Shown: in pieces, positions 23,433-38,837 of the stretch
How the letters are laid out: the number at the start of each line of letters is the position of its first letter
How positions within the stretch are numbered: position 1 is the stretch's first letter
Origin: Echiichthys vipera
Lineage: Eukaryota > Chordata > Actinopteri > Perciformes > Trachinidae
NCBI GenBank assembly: GCA_963691815.1
Contig: OY829662.1
Location: 5,302,424-5,366,423 of the forward strand
Length of the DNA: 64,000 nucleotides
Reading direction: 5' to 3'
Translations under genes and position numbers: made by a program
The notes under the pieces: generated by a model
Told to the model about the DNA's origin: nothing
Seen by the model: only the letters and a program-made list of their open reading frames with translations
The model's database searches: none

Positions 23433-25225
23433 AAATGAAACCATCTTTGGTTAAACACCAGATTTTAGATCGCAGTCCTGATGCTTTTCGCTCCCTGAGG
23501 TTATAAAGAAAGTAGGGAGAGAAGTCACAGTTTTGCATTAGAATGTATTTATTGTCATTGAATAATTCCTAGATAAGGATCGCGACATCTATATCCATGT
23601 TATTAAAATAAATAAATAATTAGGCCTTAATAAATGAATCAGATAAAAGTACAACTAGGTAAAAATAGCGATAACGTGGCAGTCAAGTTATAACATAAAC
23701 ACTAAACAGTATCCACCAGTGTAAACATATTCCAATAGTGCTAATAGTAATAAAGTCAGTAAATGCCAATAAAGTGGCAGTAAATGTATAAATCCTAAAC
23801 AGCACCCAGCAGTATTGATATAGTGTGAATAGACCGGATGTGCGCTGCAGCATTAAACAACTAAAACAGTAAATATGATCACAACACAGTGTGTGTCAGT
23901 GTATGTGTCCATGCACTGCAGTTAGCTGATATTGTGTTTTAATGAAGTCAATCATGCAGGATGGAGCATTATTTAATTTTTCAGAAATAAACGTGAAATG
24001 ACTGAAACACAGCGATCCTGATATAAAGTGAGGGCTTCTTCTGTTGCGCCACAGAGAGCACCTCACTCATCTGACCTGCACTTGCGAATACACGGCTCAG
24101 CATTGGTGTTAGAAATACAGTGTAACAGACGGGAGCTGAATCATTCAAGCATTAGTTTTGGGGTTTATTGGGATATTAAACTTAAGCAACACCTCTGCTG
24201 TCACTGCAGAGCTGAAGAACCCACCCAGACACAAAACTCTGCGCCATTTTTTCCCCCTGAATATTCAAAACAATCACAAAATGTCCCTTTTTCTATTGTT
24301 AATATAATTAATTGATTGTACTTTCTGTAAATCTACACGTTGTGCTACGTAATTCTGGTGACGTGACTCATTCATTTAGTTTTATCTCTAAAACATCTAA
24401 TTTCTAACAAAGCTTAATCAGCCTTTCTAATAAGATATGACCCCTGGCACCAATTTGCACTTGTTTTAAGAAATGTGTTATATGGGGTTCATCCCTTTTA
24501 AGTCATATTCAGTTATGAAGCTGCTAACCCAAAGATACTACACCGAGTTAAATGGAGGGATAAAGGTAAAAACTGTCAGCTGATGACTTCCTGTCTCTTG
24601 TGTGTTTGTGTATACAGGAAGTGTAGCTTTTGGATCCCTCTCTTGGATTCGTTATTGTCATTATGGCTGTAGTTGTGTCTTTATTTACAGTATTTGCGCC
24701 TGTGTTTTCATCTGACATGTTCACACTATGACGCACATGCAGATAATAAAAACCTTAACTGAAATGAGTGTGTTGTCATTCGATGAGCCCCCCTTTAATC
24801 TGGGAATATTCAGCAGCTGCTTCAGATTTTCTGAATTCTGATGGAAGATTAAACATGGACATAAAAAGTGCCACTATTACACTGTCACTAAGGATAATAA
24901 AGGCACTTTAGGACAATCATAAGTCTCCATTACTGTACAGGTCTGAGGCAAAAACTTCAACACGTGGTTCACTAAATCTGGAATGTGTTTTTTGGAGCCG
25001 TTTTTGCTTCGACAGCACGTATTTCATCGCGTCACGCTTCACTTTTGATTCATGATCCAGCCAATGTTGAAAGGAGAAGCTAAGTCAGGAGGAAAAAAAG
25101 CTCAAAAGTAAAGTTTTGGATTATTATCAAGTTCCTAAAGTAGATGTGGCATACAGTCTATTCATGACAGTTCCACGAGATGTTTTCATCAATCACTGAG
25201 CTTCTATAAGTCCCTTAAATGCATG
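23433..25225. other. hoxb7a-hoxb6a spacer, proximal part
   Basis: AT-rich unique sequence without a supported gene. Repeated short words such as AAACAGTAT and CAGTAAATG (23700-23870) suggest decayed tandem or low-complexity sequence. Confidence 0.5.
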
Positions 25226-27055
25226 TCATATAACACAACATAACATAACATAACATAACATAACATAACATAACAAAACATAACATAACATTACATAACA
25301 CAACATAACATAACACAACATAACATAACATAACATAACATAACATAACATAACATAACATAACATAACATAACACAACATAACTTAACATAACATAACA
25401 TAACATAACATAACATAACACAACATAACATAACATAACATAACAAAACATAACATAACAAAACATAACATAACATTACATAACATAACATAACATAACA
25501 CAACATAACATAACATAACATAACAAAACATAACATAACAAAACATAACATAACATTACATAACATAACATAACATAACACAACATAACATAACATAACA
25601 TAACATAACACAACACAACACAACATAACTTAACATAACATAACATAACATTACATAACATAACACAACACAACACAACATAACTTAACATAACATAACA
25701 TAACATTACATAACATAACACAACACAACACAACACAACATAACATAACATAACATAACATAACATAACATTACATAACATAACATAACACAACATAACA
25801 TAACATAACATAACATAACACAACACAACATAACATAACATAACACAACATAACTTAACATAACATAACATAACACAACATAACATAACATAACATAACA
25901 TAACATAACACAACGTAACATAACATAACATAACATAACACAACATAACATAACATAACACAACATAACACAACATAACATAACATAAAATAACACAACA
26001 CAACATAACATAACACAACATAACTTAACATAACATAACATAACAAAACACAACACAACATAACATAACAAAACATAACATAACACAACATAACACAACA
26101 TAACATAACATAACACAACACAACACAACATAACATAACATAACACAATGTAACATAACATAACATAACATAACATAACACAACATAACATAACATAACA
26201 TACATAACATAACATAACATAACATGACATAACACAACGTAACGTAACGTAACTTAACATAACATAACATAACACAACGTAACATAACACAACATAACAC
26301 AACATAACGTAACGTAACATAACGTAACATAACACAACATAACATAACACTGCATAACATAACACAACATAACGTAACGTAACATAACGTAACATAACAC
26401 AACATAACGTAACGCAACATAACGTAACATAACACAACATAACATAACATAACATAACACAACATAACGTAACGTAACGTAACATAACACAAAATAATAT
26501 AACATAACATAACATAACATAACACAACATAACATAACATAACGTAACGTAACATAACATAACATAACATAACATAACATAACATAACATAACACAACAT
26601 AACATAACACAAAATAATATAACATAACATAACATAACACAACGTAACACAACATAACATAACACAACACAACACAACACAACACAACATAACACAACGT
26701 AACATAACATAACACAACACAACACAACACAACACAACATAACACAACGTAACGTAACGTAACGTAACACAACGCAACGCAACGCAACGCATTGAACGTA
26801 ACACAACATAACACAACACAACATAACACAACATAACACAACGTAACGTAACGTAACGTAACGTAACGTAACGCAACGCAATGCAACGCAACGCAACACA
26901 ACACAACATAACATAACATAACTTAAAGTAACGTAACGTAACGTATCATAACACAACACAACGTAACGTAACGTAACGTAACGCAACGTAATGTAACGTA
27001 ACGTAACGTAACACAACACAACACAACACAACACAACATAATATAACAAAACATA
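25226..27055. repeat. 1.8 kb TAACA/TAACG/CAACA pentanucleotide array
   Basis: An uninterrupted array of five-base units, about 365 copies. TAACA and CAACA dominate to about 26230; from there to the right end TAACG and CAACG variants become common. Higher-order structure is visible: the 80 bases at 25441-25520 recur exactly at 25521-25600, and a unit of about 55 bases recurs near 25626 and 25681. Because 15 bases encode five residues cyclically, the minus strand is open over 447 codons (25706-27049) reading MLCYV-type repeats; this is not a gene. Confidence 0.97.
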
Positions 27056-28525
27056 GTTAGATGTAACAATACAAATGTGGTTAAAATTTTGGACAAACGT
27101 TGGATTTTCACAAGAGAAACATGTGATCTACCACATTATCTAAACCATATTCAAACAGTGTTGTGTGTATTTGTATTACATGCATAAACTCCTCCTCGTG
27201 TGTCACAGAAACTCATATAAATGTCCAGGTTAAATTCCCTTTAACAATCCCAGGTGACAAATGCAAAATGTTTGTTAATTCAGTGATTGGAGTGCTCTGC
27301 CATAGGAGGAGAGAGTTGTGCAGCAGCTGAAGCAGAAGTATTGACAAGTTCTAACACCCTTAATAGGTTTAACTGTGGCTTTGGAGTGTAATCAGGACTT
27401 TCACACGTTATAAACCACAGTAATGAGAGCCAGTGTGCACCTAAAATATCCTCACCTTGTTTACAGGTTTAAATATATTAATGGACTTTTACCCCCCGCT
27501 GTTGCAGCTAATAGCTAAATAACGTTCAAACGTTCAGTATTTACACTTGAATTCTTGTGCGGCAGTAATCCAATCAGGGCTGGAGCTCCCATCCTCTCTC
27601 TAAAAAAATAAAAATTACATATGAAACCAAGATAACATTTGTGAAGGCTGTGTTTAAGTCTCCGATGCTGTATATTTATTACTTATTCATCAGATTATTT
27701 GTTATTTAAAAAACAGCCTCATCCGGTGACGAGCACCACGACATGCGGTTGAAAGCAACAGGAATATGTTGCTGAAATAAAATAATATTTCTTTATTTGT
27801 TGAACTGATTGAAACCCTTCTCTAAGTGTATTTATGCTGTAAGTTAGTAATCTAGATATTGTGCAATGATCCAACGCGTAACACGTTTTTAACACAGATT
27901 GAATACAACATGCTGTATTGTGTCATGTCTCTGGATTCATGTAATATCATGTTATCTGTGCTGGGAGCTTTTGTTCCCATACATTAGTGTGATACAGAAA
28001 AATGCAAAGCAACGTGATCTGAATCCTGACTAACATGGTGAGCAAATATTTCCGGCCATTGGAAGGAAGGAGCAGATTTTTTTGTTTTTTTGCACGCATG
28101 TCACAGAACTCAGTCCCATTTAAAATACAATAATACAACTTTTTTTCTGGATACCCTCTATTGCTTTCCATCCAATAAAGGTGATTTGACTCATATTTAA
28201 GGGGGTTTTAAGAATTCACGCCTGTTTGTTTTGAACAAGAACCAGACGCCAGACACCCTCCCAGATCCGCACATTTTACCTGAGTTCGCAGCTTTGCGCA
28301 CCAAAAAAAACATCCAGGTCTGCTCCATTCAAGCCGCACAGAGTCTCACCGAGTCCGTTACTGAATTTCCAGGGGTCCACGTTGCCTCTGGAAGTTCTTG
28401 GCTGTCTGTAGAAACCAAAAAAAGAGCACATAAACTGGTGGAGGGCGGTGGTGTGTGGGGGATGTTATAGCAGGTCCTAATGTCTTTATTGCGTCCATGA
28501 AAAGGCCGGAAACCCCAATAAAAGC

Positions 28526-28526
<1 letters not shown>
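27056..28526. other. hoxb7a-hoxb6a spacer
   Basis: Unique AT-rich sequence with no supported gene or repeat. Confidence 0.5.

Positions 28527-28605
<79 letters not shown>
28527..28605. repeat. (CA)n microsatellite
   Basis: About 78 bases of CA with one AG interruption. Confidence 0.95.
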
Positions 28606-28607
<2 letters not shown>

Positions 28608-28747
28608 AACAAAGAAACCAACACAGAGTGTTCCGAGCGGCCTGTTTGTGCCTCCTGCTTCACTTTCTGTTAATTTTTAACTCGGGACATTTGCAAAGAG
28701 GAAGCGTTGGATCCGAGTGTCCTGCAAACCAGACCTGCGGTTTGGAA

Positions 28748-28764
28748 AGGTCACACGTAGGTCA
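28748..28764 (+). promoter_or_regulatory. Perfect DR5 retinoic acid response element
   Basis: AGGTCA (28748-28753), five-base spacer CACGT, AGGTCA (28759-28764). Both half-sites fit the RAR/RXR consensus RGKTCA exactly. It lies in the hoxb7a-hoxb6a interval about 13.9 kb upstream of hoxb6a. HoxB genes are well known to respond to retinoic acid through DR5 and DR2 elements; binding at this site is inferred. Confidence 0.6.
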
Positions 28765-30269
28765 CTGAAGGTTTAAAATCAGGGTTTCCTGGGTTTAAAT
28801 AGGACACTGCCTAAATGTGAATGCTGTGTGTGCTGTAAACTGACTTTCTATGACCAACAAGCGTTAGATTAGACGCGTGAGTGTGACAGTGGGCGATTTG
28901 ATCCTGGTGACGGCGGATTATTTCAACTCCGACACAAATCCTGCAGTTCTTAACTAATTCATAACTGTGATGATTCATCGTGCTGTTGGAAGAAAACGGT
29001 AATAAACGCAGCCTGGTTAAACCAGATCCAACAGGAGACCGTTATCCAGGTGTAGCGCGCAGCCACGGCTCGCTGCTGCGGCTTGGACCTTGTTGGTTGC
29101 AGCATCTTGCAGCATTTTGTACACGTTTCTGAAAAAATAGCGTGAATAATACTATATTAGAGAGATTCTGTACTGGACCGCGTGATCTTTTTAAAGCAGC
29201 ACGGCGAATTATCTGTGTCATAGTGCTGCGATGGAGGCGGCCTCCCGTTTCTAACCTATTTAAGATTCAGGAGGCGTTTGGGCTCACGTTGCTGTGTGGG
29301 AGCACGGGAACTTTATTAACAAATTACAGAATATGCGATCATATATTTAACTCATGACTCAAGCAGAGGAAACACAATTCCCCTTCCAAACATGAGCCGT
29401 TTAGAGTCAGCTTCCGGTTATTCTGTTGTGTTTTTCTACATCTCTTTTGAGGCCGAGGCGTCCTCTAGCCGCGTGTAGCTGCTTTTAACTGTTGTAAAGA
29501 TAGATTCAGTGTGTTCATAGAAAAAGAAGAAATCACTGCGGTGCGTGTTTGCAGCGTCTCTGAGAATCCTGCGGCTCCAGGCCTGCAGGCCGTAAAAATG
29601 GTGACGCGTTGCCGCATTGCGAAACCTCTTTTTTTTACGCACGGCTTTTTCCCGGCCCACACCAGCACTCAGGTGATGCTGTTGTTGTGGCTAAAATTTC
29701 ACCTTAATTCACTTCTATCGGCGTGCAGCACTTCGCCCCTCTGCAGCTACATACGAACAAGGGAAGTCCATGTCACATTCCCCTCTGGAGTCTTAGGGTT
29801 TATTGAAATAATAAGTCCTTATAAACCTTTATATGTGGCTGGCGATAATTACATTTTCACGTTTCCAAGAGGACTATATGGTGTTGCGCATGTGTTGCGG
29901 CGCAGCAGCAAAGGCATGATATAAACATCTTTAGCTTTCTTTTATCCAAACACACCTTTTTTACTCCATCCGTTGGCTGAAACACTGATGAGGTTTACTC
30001 ACACCGAAATGTTGGAGATGTTAAACTATAATACTCTGTGTATTATGCATTAGCCATGTCAAACCGTGACATTTATTTTATTTTTCATGTTATCATGTCG
30101 GTAAATGTTGTTTTAACCTCTTAAATGTTGATAAGATACTTTTGACTCAACAGTAGTTTCATTCACACTTTCCCGGCCAGGACTAATCTGATGCGGTTCA
30201 GTCACGTGAGCTCATCATGAAATAAAGCACAAATCCAGATAAATGAAAAAGGGGAAAAGATCAGAAGAT

Positions 30270-31345
30270 AATAAAAGCCACACTCAGTTTCCGCCGGTGT
30301 GGTTAAAGAGCCGCTGCTTGTTGTTCTGAAGAGGGGCAGAAGGAAGAGGAAAATGGCGGCGGAAAGAATGTGAGACAGAGAAGGAGCAGCTCCTCTAACA
30401 GCGCTCCATGAAGAAATGCAATAAATTCCTTGTTGTTTTATGAAAATTTACAACTTTGTGATACAAGTTTATGAGTGGCCGCGCGCGGGGATTGGCCAAC
30501 GGGCTGGTCATGTGGACGCGCTTAACGTGAACATGAACTTTTTATGATTTCCCAAGTGGCTATATTGCTGCTGCACTCCGCTCCGGCCCGAGCAGCCGCC
30601 TCTCCTTCCTTTTTGCTCTGCCCGGGGCTCGTGAGGCGCCGCGCGGAGCCGGGCAACCGCGAGGAAAATTACCGCCCGGCTATAATTAAACGGACTAGTT
30701 AATGAGAATACTAGTTGTGGACTGAGGAAACCGGCACGAGGAGACGTTGACAACAACCCGCCCCCTCCTCCTCCCTCCCTCCTTCTCCGGCTCTTCCTCC
30801 TCCGCTATGGCTCCGCGCTCCGTCTGGTCTCTCGCTGCTGTCTACGCTGAATCGGCGGACCGAGATCCGGACAGTGCCGCTGTGATGAGGCGGAGAGGGG
30901 GCGAGCCGCGAGAGCGGACCCGGGAACACCGTCCCGGGGATGACCTCATTATTTTGACTTCACATTTTAATTTGACATTTTACTTAATTCCTCACTTGTC
31001 ACCGCGAGGAGGAGGATGATAATGATGATGATGATGGTGATGATGATGACGATGCTGACAGGGGCGGTGATGAAGATTACGACGGTGTTTTGACGACCGG
31101 GTGACAACAGGGAACGCACCCCCCCACACACACACCACCACCCCCATTACCAATACCTCGTCCCCCTCATCCTCGCCTCCTCGCGCCGCCACCCCTCCAT
31201 CCAATTATCATCCATCCATCCGCTCTACACACGGTAAGGCTGTCTCGTGCCATTCCGGGGGTGCCTGGCTGCCATGCACGCGGGACGCCGATGTGCTGCA
31301 GGTGTGCGGGGCTCGTGACGGATTATCAACAAACGGTAAGAGCAC
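30270..31345 (+). promoter_or_regulatory. CpG-rich promoter-like block with GTAAG donors
   Basis: The only strongly CpG-rich block between hoxb7a and hoxb6a. It has an inverted CCAAT (GATTGGCCAA, about 30490), the composite CTTTTTATGATTTCC (about 30538), GC-rich sequence at 30570-30920, and two good 5' splice sites, ACG|GTAAGG (GT at 31234) and ACG|GTAAGA (GT at 31336). It looks like a promoter with a non-coding first exon, perhaps an upstream start for hoxb6a or hoxb5a transcripts or a lncRNA. Open frames over it (30747-31019, 31101-31505) show no domain. Confidence 0.45.
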
Positions 31346-32415
<1,070 letters not shown>

Positions 32416-32417
<2 letters not shown>

Positions 32418-34493
32418 AGTTCCTCCCTTGGCCTGGGAAGGGCTCCTCTGTTTTTTTTAAACATTTGTTTTTACCATCTCTTACTGTTGTTTTTTTTAGC
32501 TAATGGAAGTCAGTATTCCTATGATTGCATTATATAAATACTGAATTATACTGGTTTAGTAGCTAACAACCACATGCTAGTTATTATATTATGTATTTTC
32601 ATTATTTTTTTAAATGGTTATTACGTAAATAACACCGCGAGAAGCTGAATGAACTGTGTAGACACCCGTGACCGTGTAGACCTAAAGATTTTTTATTCCG
32701 ATAACCAGGGAATAAAATGTTAAATGCCTCTGAGGACCGGCGCACTATTGTGCAAACGTGATATGCACATTGATGATAAGGAAGATGAAGTCTTTTGTAG
32801 CTTTATTTATGGTATTTTTCTAAGGCATTGAAAAGACCTTCGGAGACATTTCCACAGCATCTACATCAAAATCCAAGTTTTATAGCTTTTGATCGCCTGC
32901 CGCTCCTCCTCCCTCACCCTGGAGGTGATAATACATCCACCTAATATCAGTACCATTTGAAAGCAATACAGCCGCTTCTCTTTATCTCTGAACCGATACA
33001 CAAGCACCGAAGTTATCAACAGTTATCAAAAAATCTATTTTGTATATATTATAGTGATGTATTCAGTCTAATAAGTGCCGGACTGATTTAGCCTCAGCTC
33101 TGTCAGCTCTTGTTCAATAACACAGCATTGTAAGCATCATAATAAAACTGTATTATTGCTTAGTAGTTTTGTTTCAGTAGCGTGCTCATGCTCAAACCCG
33201 TTCATCTGCAGGAACGCACATATTGGACGATTTTTCAGCCTTTTTATGTCCAATGCCAACATTTTTAAAATATGCGCGTCTAGCAGCTGGGCATGGGGTA
33301 ACTGCTGTATTATCAAGTAGTCCGGCCAGTATATTAAGTATAGTTCAGGAACTTTATGTCTTTATGTTCATTAATCAGTTCCTTCCTTTATTACCACTGC
33401 ACGACCATTTCTAAATTGCCTTGCTTCATATCTAAAATACGCCGTGTGTAAAAGAAACAGCTGGAGAAAGAACAAAGAGACGCGCATTAACGCCCACATC
33501 AGGCCCAGATCCATGCAAATAATATGGTCTTGAATATTCTTTAATTAAGTGAATTTAATTTTTAAATATTAATTTACAAATTGAATTCCTGTTGCCAAAG
33601 ATCCCGCGCAATAAACAGATCGATCTGAAGTATTTTACTTTCGCAGATGTTTGTTTATAGTGGTTGCTGAAGTGATCATCATCGTTGTCAATGTTAATAA
33701 TACGTATATGATAAATATTCATATTATTCATAATAGCTCAATCATAAATGTAGGCTACTATCTGTAGCCGCAGGTTGAGTGTAAACAGACACGAAGCTCA
33801 AGCCAAGTTTATAAGTTTATTTATATAAACATGCATTTGTACAAATATATATCATCATCAACATGGACATCCACAATCTCATACCAGATGAATTGGCTAC
33901 TGAAATGCATCACAGGCAGATAATACATGGCATATTTGATAATGTAATATAAATACATAATAAACAGTTATCAGAAATTACAAACTAAAGATAAAACAAT
34001 GCCAGATATGATTATTGTAGGGTGTTAATGGAATATACAAACTGTGCAATGTGCATTTGGATTTGGAAACCACACCGCAACACCCAGCTAATGCAGAGGT
34101 GGTCACGCTGACGCAGCCGGGACAGTGCTGCAGCTCGGCGGCGTTGCTCGCCTCTGGTGAGCCTCCCCAGCAGCTCCAGCACGCTCCTACAAAACGCTCT
34201 GGTGCCATCTAGCGTCGTCTCAACGACAGTACCGAACATTCCCAAACACAGCCAAACTTCATCCTCTCGGTAATACCTACTGGCCAAAGACTCTCACCCG
34301 CACGCTCTGCTTCCTGGCGTCGATGCTCAATGTGTCTCTGTCGTCTTTGGGAGATGTGATGTGCTGTTGGCAACATGTGTGTGAGTGTGAGTGCGGTCTG
34401 CAGCCTCTAAGCTGTTGACAAACTGATGATGTGTCTGCGACTTTACTTTTTCTGTCCTCTTTGGAATGAAACCAGACATGACTAGAGGCTGGC
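32416..34493. other. hoxb7a-hoxb6a spacer
   Basis: AT-rich unique sequence. A GC-richer patch at 34080-34290 carries a minus-strand open frame of 91 codons (34012-34287) of unremarkable composition but no domain that I recognise; it could be a repeat remnant. No gene is called. Confidence 0.4.
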
Positions 34494-35979
<1,486 letters not shown>

Positions 35980-36011
35980 CACACACACACACACACACGC
36001 ACGCACACACC

Positions 36012-36070
<59 letters not shown>

Positions 36071-36078
36071 ACACTCAC
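35980..36078. repeat. (CA)n microsatellite, interrupted
   Basis: About 95 bases of CA with GC and CC interruptions. Confidence 0.9.
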
Positions 36079-36715
36079 ACACACTCCATGTAAACCTGCA
36101 TTACTGTTGTTCAGTGGAACAGAAATATGGAGGTAAAGTCTCAATTTCTCTCTTCCCACGTGATTAAACAAACAGATGACCAACCTGCTAATTTAAACAT
36201 GTCAGCCTATTTTAAAATATTTAAAAAGTTATACCACCTTTAAAAAATACATTATACATATTTTAAAAAGTAGACTATATATTTATTTTCCGTCACCTGA
36301 TGATGGGAACATTACAGATTTACTTCTTCTTCTCTGTTCTGTGGAGTTTTTTAAAATCGGTTTGAACAGTTGCAAATAAATAAAACACTAATAAATAAAA
36401 TACACGTATCCTCCGGGTTTAAAATGTAATACATACAGGCATATGAATAACCTTTATATCTGTTTCGGATTTATTTTTTAAGCAGCAGTATCAATTTTAC
36501 CTTCTCTCTCAGCCGTTGACAAAAATACTTCAACCGTTGTCGAGTGTAGTTGTTTCTTTGCGAGGCTTTGAATCAAATTCTGTTCAAAAACAAGAAAGAT
36601 AAAAGTGTAAGACAATAAAAAAAAATTGCCGATGTTTAATTTCATAGACATTAATATTTCACAGGGCTTCTCGCTGATTGAAACGCCACCGGTTCGAGCA
36701 TCGCGGCGGCCGAAA

Positions 36716-36732
36716 TGAACCGCAGATGAACT
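36716..36732 (-). promoter_or_regulatory. Perfect DR5 retinoic acid response element (minus strand)
   Basis: On the plus strand the sequence reads TGAACC, GCAGA, TGAACT; on the minus strand this is AGTTCA, five bases, GGTTCA, both exact RGKTCA half-sites. It lies about 5.9 kb upstream of hoxb6a and 130 bases before a Cdx-site cluster. Confidence 0.55.
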
Positions 36733-36861
36733 GTACAGTGATCCTGTGTGCGTGCGTGTTCACGCGCGAGCCTTGTGTGCAGCGCGGCACATGTGTTCAT
36801 CTGCTGTTTGCTGCGGGCCTGTTTTTCAGTTCCTCGCCATTCCTCGGACTTTACAAGGAGT

Positions 36862-36885
36862 CATAAACGGTCATAAAGCCATAAA
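36862..36885 (+). promoter_or_regulatory. Cluster of three CATAAA (Cdx-type) sites
   Basis: CATAAA at 36862-36867, 36872-36877 and 36880-36885, with a fourth at 37029-37034 on the other side of a CA tract. CATAAA/TTTATG is the Cdx core and also suits posterior Hox proteins. Function is inferred. Confidence 0.5.
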
Positions 36886-36914
36886 AGTCCCGAGGTCTCA
36901 CATTCACATTCACA

Positions 36915-37026
<112 letters not shown>

Positions 37027-37279
37027 GCCATAAAGCTATAAAGCAGCAGTCTGACTCCTTCAGCTTTAATTGTCGATAATCTCTGAAGTTTCCCAGATTC
37101 CTGGAGTTCCGTTTGCAGCTCTTAACTGTTTACACTGCAGCTCCTTCACAGCTACACTTTGATTTACTGCGCGCGGAAATCGAACAGGATTTCAACGCGT
37201 GTTCGTTATTAAAAACTTGTCACAACTGAAAACCATATAACCTAAACTCCTACATGCTATTTAGGTTGTTGTGGTTCTC

Positions 37280-37500
37280 CTTCTTATTATTATTATTAGT
37301 AGTAGTATTATTACTATTATTATTATTATTATTATTATTATTAGTCCCTTTTAAATTACAATTAGTTATATAAGTATAAGAATAATAGCATAATGATGAT
37401 TATGATTATTATTATTATTATTATTAAGATTATTATTATCATTAGAAATAGTAGTAGTAACAGCAGTAGTAGTAGTAGCAGCAGTAGTAGTAGTAGTGGT
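37280..37500. repeat. (ATT)n/(AGT)n trinucleotide region
   Basis: Impure ATT and AGT trinucleotide repeats leading into the main AGT array. Confidence 0.85.
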
Positions 37501-37625
37501 ACTTAGCCTACAATTGCTATTTTATTGTTTATTTTTTTGTTCACTTCTACTCATAGTTGTAAATATACCTCCTATTTTAGTTATTATCATTAGTTTTTTA
37601 TTTCTCAATTTATTTCTACCTGCTA

Positions 37626-37770
37626 GTAACAGTAGTGGTATTAGTAATAGTAGTAGTGGAAGTAGTAGTAGTAATTCTAATAGTAGTAGCAGTAGTAGTA
37701 ATAGCAGTAGTAGTAGTAGTAGTAGCATTAGTAGTAATTCTAATAGTAGAAGTAGTAGTAGTAGTAGTAA

Positions 37771-37818
<48 letters not shown>

Positions 37819-37845
37819 CAGTAGTAGTAGTAGTAGTAGTAGTAA

Positions 37846-37905
<60 letters not shown>

Positions 37906-37915
37906 CAGTAGTAGC

Positions 37916-37952
<37 letters not shown>

Positions 37953-38212
37953 ATAGTAGTGGTAATAGTAGTAGTAGTAGTAGTAGTGGTAGTAGTAGTA
38001 GTGGTAATAGTAGTAGTAGTAGTAGTAGTGGTAGTAGTAATTTTAATAGTAGCAGCAGTAGTGGTAGTAGTAGTGGCAGTAGTAGTAGTAGTAATATTAA
38101 TAGTAGCAGCAGTAGTGGTAGTAGTAATTTTAATAGTAGCAGCAGTAGTGGTAGTAGTAGTGGCAGCAGTAGTAGTAGTAATATTAATAGTAGCAGCAGT
38201 AGTGGTAGTAGT
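37626..38212. repeat. (AGT)n array with 87-base higher-order repeat
   Basis: Nearly 600 bases of AGT-type trinucleotides with AGC, GGT and AAT variants. The 87 bases starting at 38039 recur at 38126 with one visible difference (a T/C in the GGCAGT/GGCAGC unit), which indicates a recent unit duplication. The plus strand is open for 244 codons as poly-Ser (37496-38230); this is not a gene. Confidence 0.95.
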
Positions 38213-38711
38213 CTAGTTATAGAACCCTAGTAGCAGTGTTGTCGTCTCCAGTAGCCGTTGCAGTTGGTAGTGGTAGACTAGTAAAAGTAAAGTTAGTGAT
38301 AGTCCATGTCCAGTTGTATTTGTTTTAATTCTCACATTGAACGTGAGCAAAATCTACAGTATTAGTGACGTAATGCAGCGTATTCGTCGCCTGCCTCATT
38401 CAAATGGTTACCAACGCGGTTCCGTTCGGAAGAACCGCACAGAGTCAACTGTACAGCGACAATGCAGCTTCTGGCCTATCTATCTATAGGGCAAGCAGGA
38501 GGGTTCAAGTGTCGGCTAAATGACAGTGTGTTTATGTCTACAGGAGCTAACAACTGATAAAAACACAGAGCATCGGCAGTTTGAGCGCGCGACTGTCTCT
38601 CTTTAAGTCTCCCATTTAAGTTGGTCTCCTTCACATGCACCGCTGCTTCCAGCCGGACAGGCTCCATGTTTCCCATTTAGCAAACTGTTTCCACCCTCTG
38701 TTTCCGATCCC
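38213..38711. other. hoxb7a-hoxb6a spacer
   Basis: Unique non-coding sequence between the AGT array and a CT tract. Confidence 0.45.

Positions 38712-38837
<126 letters not shown>

Noticed and set aside
25706..27049. 447-codon minus-strand open frame reading MLCYV-type repeats, with overlapping relatives at 25215-26919
   Set aside because: It is a by-product of the five-base TAACA array; several frames are open for the same reason.
34012..34287. 91-codon minus-strand open frame with ordinary amino acid composition
   Set aside because: No recognised domain, no splice or promoter context; possibly a repeat remnant. Transcript evidence or homology would be needed.
36690..36712. GGTTCGAGCATC, resembling a tRNA T-arm
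   Set aside because: It lacks the GGTTCGANNCC form and no matching A box, anticodon arm or acceptor stem is present upstream.
37496..38230. 244-codon plus-strand poly-Ser open frame and the poly-Val frame beside it
   Set aside because: Pure translation of the AGT trinucleotide array; no domain or conserved start.
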